Shown here one piece after another: positions 1-6,700 of a stretch of DNA of 7,164 bases. A program made the position numbers and the translations under genes. The DNA comes from Litorivicinus sp965656605 (lineage in GTDB: Bacteria > Pseudomonadota > Gammaproteobacteria > Pseudomonadales > Litorivicinaceae), in NCBI GenBank assembly GCA_965656605.1, contig CBFHLC010000069.1, positions 1-7,164 of the forward strand, given 5' to 3'. Under the pieces are notes generated by a model. It made no database searches. It saw only the letters and a program-made list of their open reading frames with translations, and was not told the origin of the DNA. Position 1 is the first letter of the stretch, and each line of letters starts with the position of its first letter.

Positions 1-775
1 CTAGACGTAAATCACCTTGATCCAATTCATATGCATCAACCGTCGCTTCAGACCCCGTGGCCGTAGTCACGCTGGTATCGTCATCACCCGTATCAATATC
101 AATATTTCCGACGTTATCTGCCAGATTAATATCCAGTTGACCTTGGTAGGTCCCGTAAGAACTATTAGATGCATCTAGATTGGTACCCAGATCGTCAACC
201 TGCAATCGATCGTTTTCCGTCGAGCTTTGGTTCCCCCCATCACCATCACCACGAACGTACACGGTGGCATCCTTGGTGATTCCCGACGCATCAATGCGGT
301 TCTCACCATCAATGTCTGATTCAGTGGCAGTTTGGTCGTCAAACTCACGGGTATTGTCAGTCTGGGTGTCTAGAATGACCCTATTGACCCCGTCAACCAC
401 TGTTGCGACTTCACCCTGATCGTCCGCCAGTGCAACTCCGTTGTTAGAAAATTCAATTTCCAGCGAGTCGCCCGTTACCACTTCGTTAGACAGGAATTGA
501 TCGACACCATCGAACTGATCACTGGTCACGTAAACCTGGTTACTGCCAGTTGTGCTGGTGTCCTCAGTTCCAGTTCGCACAAAGCTGTCAAACAACACGT
601 CATCAATGCCTTGAAGGGTTCCGTTATTGAACCGAACCGTACCGTCATCGATGATGTGGACTTCATCTAACTGATCGACACCGGACGTCTGATCGCCTGT
701 ATCGTTGATCACATCACCCGACTGAAATTCATCGCCGATCCAAAACGCACTGTCAGAGTTATAGATCTGGGGCGT
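1..775 (-). other. Acidic beta-rich region without RTX repeats (C-terminal side of window)
   Basis: Residues about 2130-2387, continuing past the window edge. It starts with aromatic 'YNSDSAFWIGDEFQSGDVI', then VDQLDEVHIIDDGTVRF and 'VYVTSDQFDGVDQFLSNEVV', and later NRIDASGITKDATVYVRGDG and LQVDDLGTNLDASNSSYG. Asp and Asn are very frequent and Lys nearly absent. An RGD tripeptide lies at 245-253. Two 'xDAS' segments echo those elsewhere in the protein. I do not recognise a family; alternating strands suggest another beta-sandwich or beta-solenoid pair. No stop codon or secretion signal is present. Confidence 0.5.
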
Positions 776-3700
776 GATGTAGTAGTTGTCTTGTCCTTCA
801 CCGCCATCCAGCACGTCGATGCCCAAGCCGCCAGTAATGTCATCATTACCGCCCATGCCAAACACCACGTCAGCCCCATCACTGCCGATCACAACATCAC
901 TCTTGCTGCTACCGACCACGTAGTTAGGATCAGTTAGGCTGTTCTCGACACCGCCACCGTTGTAGACAAATGCCTCGTCACCCACCGAAGTGACAAACAA
1001 CGTCCCGTCATGAGTACCGTCGGGGTCGTACTTATCAGCCACCTCTGCCGTCAGCAAGTCATCCAAGGTGCCCCATTTAAGGGTCACATCACCGAATTCT
1101 AAGAACTCCGCCTGAACGTAGTCCGTTTGCACGGAACCATCCGCCAGCTGGTATTCAATTTGGAAAATCGGCTGACTTAGATCGAAATCATAATTCGAGG
1201 TTGCCTGCGTCGAATCTGACGCAAACCCTAGTGGACTGGCACCTTCTGACAACCCGGTAATAGCTGCCATCGTATCGTCAGTAACACCATCAGTGCCGAG
1301 GGTGTCATCAACGTCGAGGAACAGATGTTCTGCTCGGTTGATGAAATACTCGTTGGCATTGCGCCGGAATGTCGCGGTGTCACTCCCTTCGCCGCCAATG
1401 AAGTGGTTATTGGTGTCACCGGTTTCGCCAGAAACATATTGATCATCACCGGCTCCACCGTAGATGGTGTCGTCGCCCAACCCTGCCGCCTGATCATCAT
1501 CAACGGTGCTGTCCGTTGAAAAATCAGTGATCCCTGATAGGTCGCCACCGGTGTAGAAGGTGTCATTACCCGCGCCGCCCGACAAATCATCGTCACCGGC
1601 GCCACCGATGAGTACGTCATCGCCATCACCTCCGGCCAGGATGTCATCGCCGTCCATACCCGACAAGGTGTTTGCCGCGGCCGAACCGGTAATCTGATCG
1701 TCGACGTTCGTACCGACAATGTTTTCCACCGTGTTTGAAACGTAAATGGTGGTGTCGCCCAGCGTCCCGCCGATGAACGTATCAGTGGCTGGGTTAGTGA
1801 CGCCATCCCCATCCACATCCAAGACAAAGCTGTTGCCGGACGACATATCCAGGGTCAAACCGTAGTCAGGCTGCGCTTCTTGCTGATTTGCAAACACCAT
1901 CGTGTCATCAACAGCGCTTGTCCCCTTAACGATGTATGCAACGGCCAGCTCTAGACTGGTTCCAACCGGCTCGAATACCTGTTGGCCGTTTTCAAAGACA
2001 TCATTATCCTGGTCATCTTTCTTAGCAACCAGTAACTTGTTGCTGATCGCCTCGCCCTTATCGACATCCTCTAGCACGAAGCTGTTCAGTGGCAAACTGT
2101 CTGCCAAGGACTGCTGCAGCGTACCGGTAGATCCAAAATCCACACCGTCTGCAACAATCCCTGATTGATCAGTGGGCACCTCGATCCGGTTGTGTTGAAT
2201 CGTCAATGCCGCCGCTGAATCATAAGTTGCATCGGTGGTCGTGTCGCTTTGTTTGTCGCTGATCAGAATCGCATTATCCTGCGACACAAAGCGGTTTCCG
2301 GTGACCTGAATGTCCGCCGTGCTGGCCAGACCTGTGAACGTGACGCCTGACTGCGTTGACGCCGCGATGGTGTTCCCCGTCAGCAGGGCTGCTGAATCAA
2401 AATTATCAGCAAACACTATGGCCGAGTCCAAGCCATTGAAATCGTTACCAATCAGCTGTATGCCGTCCGCCCCCAGAGCGACGCTGACACCCACTGCACT
2501 AGACCCACCATCGGCAGATGTGAACGACACATCGTTCAAGGTGACATTATCAGCCGTCACCGTGACGGCGGTGTTATCACCCACCGCGTCAAAGCGCACC
2601 CCTTGCAAGGTGACGCCATCTGCGCCCAACGTGATAGTACCGGTCACGGTTGCAGCCGCGTCAGTGCCTGAACCCATCAAGGTCACGCCGGTAGGAATGC
2701 TCACCCCACCCAGATCCGTGCTAGAACCATCAGCCAACACGATCAAACTGTTCGACGCATCAGAAGCCGACAGTGCTTGGGAGATATCAGTATGCGTACT
2801 GATCAGTGTTTCGCCGTCCGCAGTGAACAGGCGATAGTCACCACTGATTGATTGGGTCGTGCCTCCACTGATCGAACCGTCAGCCGACAACGAGCCACCG
2901 ATGTTTAGGGTCTCGACGCCTGTATAGGTATCCACACCGTCGTTACCACCGGCAGTGACCGTGACGGTCCAATCCTTTGCAAAGCGCTCAGATGCGTTAA
3001 CTTCAATGGTGCTACCAGCAGCCACCACTGCCGTATCAGTGCCCGCACCACCGGCAAAGCTGTCATTACCAATGCCGCCCACGAACAGATCATTACCCGC
3101 ACCACCGACGGCATCATCATGACCCGAACCACCAATCAGAATGTCATCGCCCTCGTCGCCAAACAGCTGGTCGTTGTCACCTTGGCCGTACAAAACGTCA
3201 TCACCCAGGCCGCCATACAGCGCGTCCTGACCTTGGTCGCCCAGCATTACATCATTCTGGTCGGAGCCGATCATGGTGTTAGCTCGGCTGTTACCCTGGA
3301 TCAACACACCGTCAACCGCCATTGCACCGGTGGTATCGTCGAATGAATCAACCGTGTCGGAATCCAGGTCGACTGAAAAGTCGTCGGCATCGTCATCAAG
3401 ATTCGAGGCGTTTACATCCAGCGCCATATCGGATCGGTCAGGCGAACTAGACAGCTCAATCACCTCGATACTGGTTGCCGTCTGGGCCAGCACCAATTCT
3501 TGGTTATGCTCTGTTCCTTGGAACACGATGGTGTCTATGCCCACACCGCCGTCAATGTCGTCGTTCTGATAGTCAGACGCATCACCAGTAAAGGCGTTCC
3601 CTAACCCATACACTCCTGTTCCAGCAAAGTAATCCCGGCCAATCACAAAAGTATCGTCACCGGCGCCGCCACTCAGGGTATCTGCACCTGCACCACCGAA

Positions 3701-6700
3701 GATGTAGTCATCACCCGCACCGCCCGATAATGTATCCGCAGCCTGCCCGCCGTAGATTCGGTTATCCGAGGCATTACCGGTACCCGTGAACGCGTCCGAA
3801 CCGGTGTACTGCAAGATTTCGACGTTTTCCGTCAGCGAATAGTTAGTGAGTGCAGTCTCAACGTGGTCCGTTCCTTCCCCAGCCGATTCGATGACTAAAT
3901 CGTCAGTCGTAACCACATAGATGTCGTTGCCAGTCCCACCCGATAGCAGATCAGAGCCCCCGCCAATTAACTCATCGCGGTCAGCGCCCCCTTGCAAATA
4001 GTCAACCGCGGCAGAACCAGAAATCCTGTCCTGACCCGCACCACCGTCAATAACTTGACCGGTGACTTGCACTGAGGTCCCTCCGACATCAACTGATAAA
4101 TCGTTATTGGCAGCCAACGTGAATCCAGTATCGTTTGCATCAAAAGCTGACAGCACATCGTCGCTGGTGGTCCCGACCTGCGTGACATCTCCGTTGGGAG
4201 TCAGACGGGTCGAGTTGGCGTCTTGCGAAAATGCAACGATCTGCGATTTGGTCAACTGGATATCGCCGTCACCAACGAACGCATTGACCCCTTTATTAAT
4301 CAGCAGATTGATGTTGGTAACACTCAGCGACTGCAAAATAGCCGAGGTATCTTGAACCGTTAGAACATCGGCACCTGCAGCCGTCACAGGATTCAGCGAA
4401 TCGACTTCAGCTTTGGTTCCGGTGACCCGGAAGTCGCCGTTCAGCTGAATCAGTCGCCCTCCAAGGACGCTGGCATCCATCTGAACCGTGCCATCGGTGG
4501 CTGTGATTTTAGTGTACTGCGAATAACTCGCGGCAGACAGATCCAGAGTCGCCGCGTTAGCAGCATCAATAGCGTTGACCGTCGACGCCGCATTCAAGTT
4601 ATCGGCCGAATCGGCTATCTCGTCAATGGTTACGTTAAAGGACAACCCTTTCGTAGCGACCAAACTTGCCTCGGCCAACGTCAACGACTGACTCGCACTT
4701 AGCAACAAGGTGTCGCCATTGCTGGCCGCTGTCGCGGCCTCAAGAACCGACGAATAACCGTCCGTACCTAGCAAGCGTGAAGTTGCCTGGACGACTCCGC
4801 TGCCATCAACGAATTCCAGTAACTCTACATTCTTTAGGGTGTGAGATATGGTGCCGTCCGTGTTCTGAACCGTAGTCACACCATTGGCACCGACCGAAAT
4901 CGTGTAGTCCGCTGCACTGCCGCGATACTGAGCGGTATCCAACCCATCCGAGCCCACAAACTCAGAATTGTTGCCAAATTCAAACGCCGCAATCTTAACC
5001 GCGCCCGCACTGACGCCCGACGCATCCAATTTGACATTGTCGGAACTATCAGCCGAGTTTGCTTTAACCTGAAGGACCGATCCTGAGTCCACCAAGGTAT
5101 CGTCAATCTTGACGGTAGATCGACCGCTGGCCGAATCGACAACCAGGGTTTCAATTGCGCTGGCCGCTGACAACTGTGTCAGGTCCTGATCGCCAACCAC
5201 CACAACGGTATCGGTGCCTTCACCGCCCGCGATTGAGTCGCCATCCGCCGAACCCGCTGCCGAGAAGCGGATAACGTCATCACCCGCGCCCGCATCGATC
5301 GTGTCCGCACCTGACCCACCGGTAATGTCATCGTGACCCGCGCCCGCGTTAATCGCATCGTCGCCTGCGCCACCACTAATGGTGTCATCACCTGACCCTG
5401 CGACTACGGTGTCTGCGCCACCCTTGGCATCAATTGTATCGCCTTGATCGCTGCCGGTAATAACGTTGGCACTGTCATTACCTGCCAAGATCATCGCGTC
5501 ACCTTCCTGCGATGCATCCAGATTTAACGCTTTGCCATCAGATAGCTGCAGTGTAGAAATGTCATTGTCCGAAGCGACCCTGATGGTTTGACCATTCACA
5601 CCGGCCGCAATGGCATCTTGTAAGGTCGCATGAGCAGACAACTGCGTTGCTCCATCGAACACCGCGAAGTTGTATTTATTAACGACGACGTCAACCGGGA
5701 TACTCGCCAGCCCGTCTGCATCGGTTACCGTCACTTGAACGGTAGCGCCTGAGACCACATCCGCTGTTGTTAGAGTCAAGATGCCGCTGGCTGCCTCAAT
5801 CGTTGCACCTGTGCCAGTTACCGCCCATGACTGCGATGCGCCTGCATCCAAATCACTTGAGGCCAGCGTTACTTGCTGTGATGCGGCACCTGACCAAACA
5901 TCTACCGATGTCGTGGTCACGACAGCTTGATCGTTGGTCGATACAACCGCGACCGTCGCGGTTGCCACCGTCGACGTAGCTTGGCCGTCCGACACCTGGA
6001 ACTGAATGTTACGGGACGTTGTGTCCGGGGTATCTGAGGCATTGGTGAACTGCACGCTGCGCAATGCCGCTTGGAAGTCTGCCGTCGTCGGCACTTGCCC
6101 GCTAACCGCGGTCAGCGTCAAACTGGATCCAGTAAAGCTGCCTTGGATATTGTTCGTATCCGCAAACAACAGGGCATCGCCCGCTTGAATATTGCCAATC
6201 GTGACCGTCGCACTGGCGATTGAACCGTCTAAATCCTGCAATGTGACGGAGGTGTTAACCACCACGCCATCGCCGTCATCGGCACCCGGATCTTCAGTGT
6301 AGGTCACGGCCTGATCAGTCAGCGTAACCGTCGGGATATCGTTAACTGAAGTGACGTTGACCGTAGCGACCGAAATATTTGAGTCATCGGTGCCGTCGTT
6401 GGCCACAATATTGATCGTTCGATCACCCGGCACGACTTGATCTGAATTGTTAGTAAACGCAACTGTGCGGGCTACCGACTGAAAATCAGCAGTGGTTGGG
6501 GATTGGCCGCTGATCGCTGACAGCGTTAGCGTTCCATTGTCAAATGCCGCCTGGACCGAAGCCGAGTTGGTTGCAACTAACGCATCCCCTGCCTGTGCGT
6601 TCGAAATCTGGAACGTGACCTGAGTCAGCTCAGTATCGATGTCGGAAAACTCGATACCGCTATTCAAAAGCACCTGATTCGAGGCGACATGAGTCCCCTC

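Noticed and set aside
1228..1827. A 199-codon minus-strand open frame with an ATG start
   Set aside because: It lies in a different frame from the continuous RTX frame and covers RTX block 4. Its translation is a Met/Thr/Arg/Pro-rich shadow of the repeat codons with no domain pattern.
2310..2837. A 175-codon plus-strand open frame
   Set aside because: It is antisense to the beta-helix segment and reads as a Val/Thr/Ser/Pro-rich shadow. The minus frame there shows clear rung repeats, so the plus frame is a side effect of base composition.
2170..2841. Calling the beta-helix an alginate C5-epimerase A-module because of its RTX neighbours
   Set aside because: The DPHE active-site motif is not visible, and the surroundings (VCBS and cadherin-like repeats) fit an adhesin better.
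4841..5154. Overlapping plus- and minus-strand short frames with Arg-rich translations
   Set aside because: Both are out of frame with the main coding sequence, which continues through here with a recognisable post-RTX signature.
3020..5489. CRISPR array or DNA satellite suggested by recurring ggtg/gatgac words
   Set aside because: The recurrence follows the nonapeptide code, is not identical at DNA level, lacks unique spacers between constant repeats, and stays in one reading frame.
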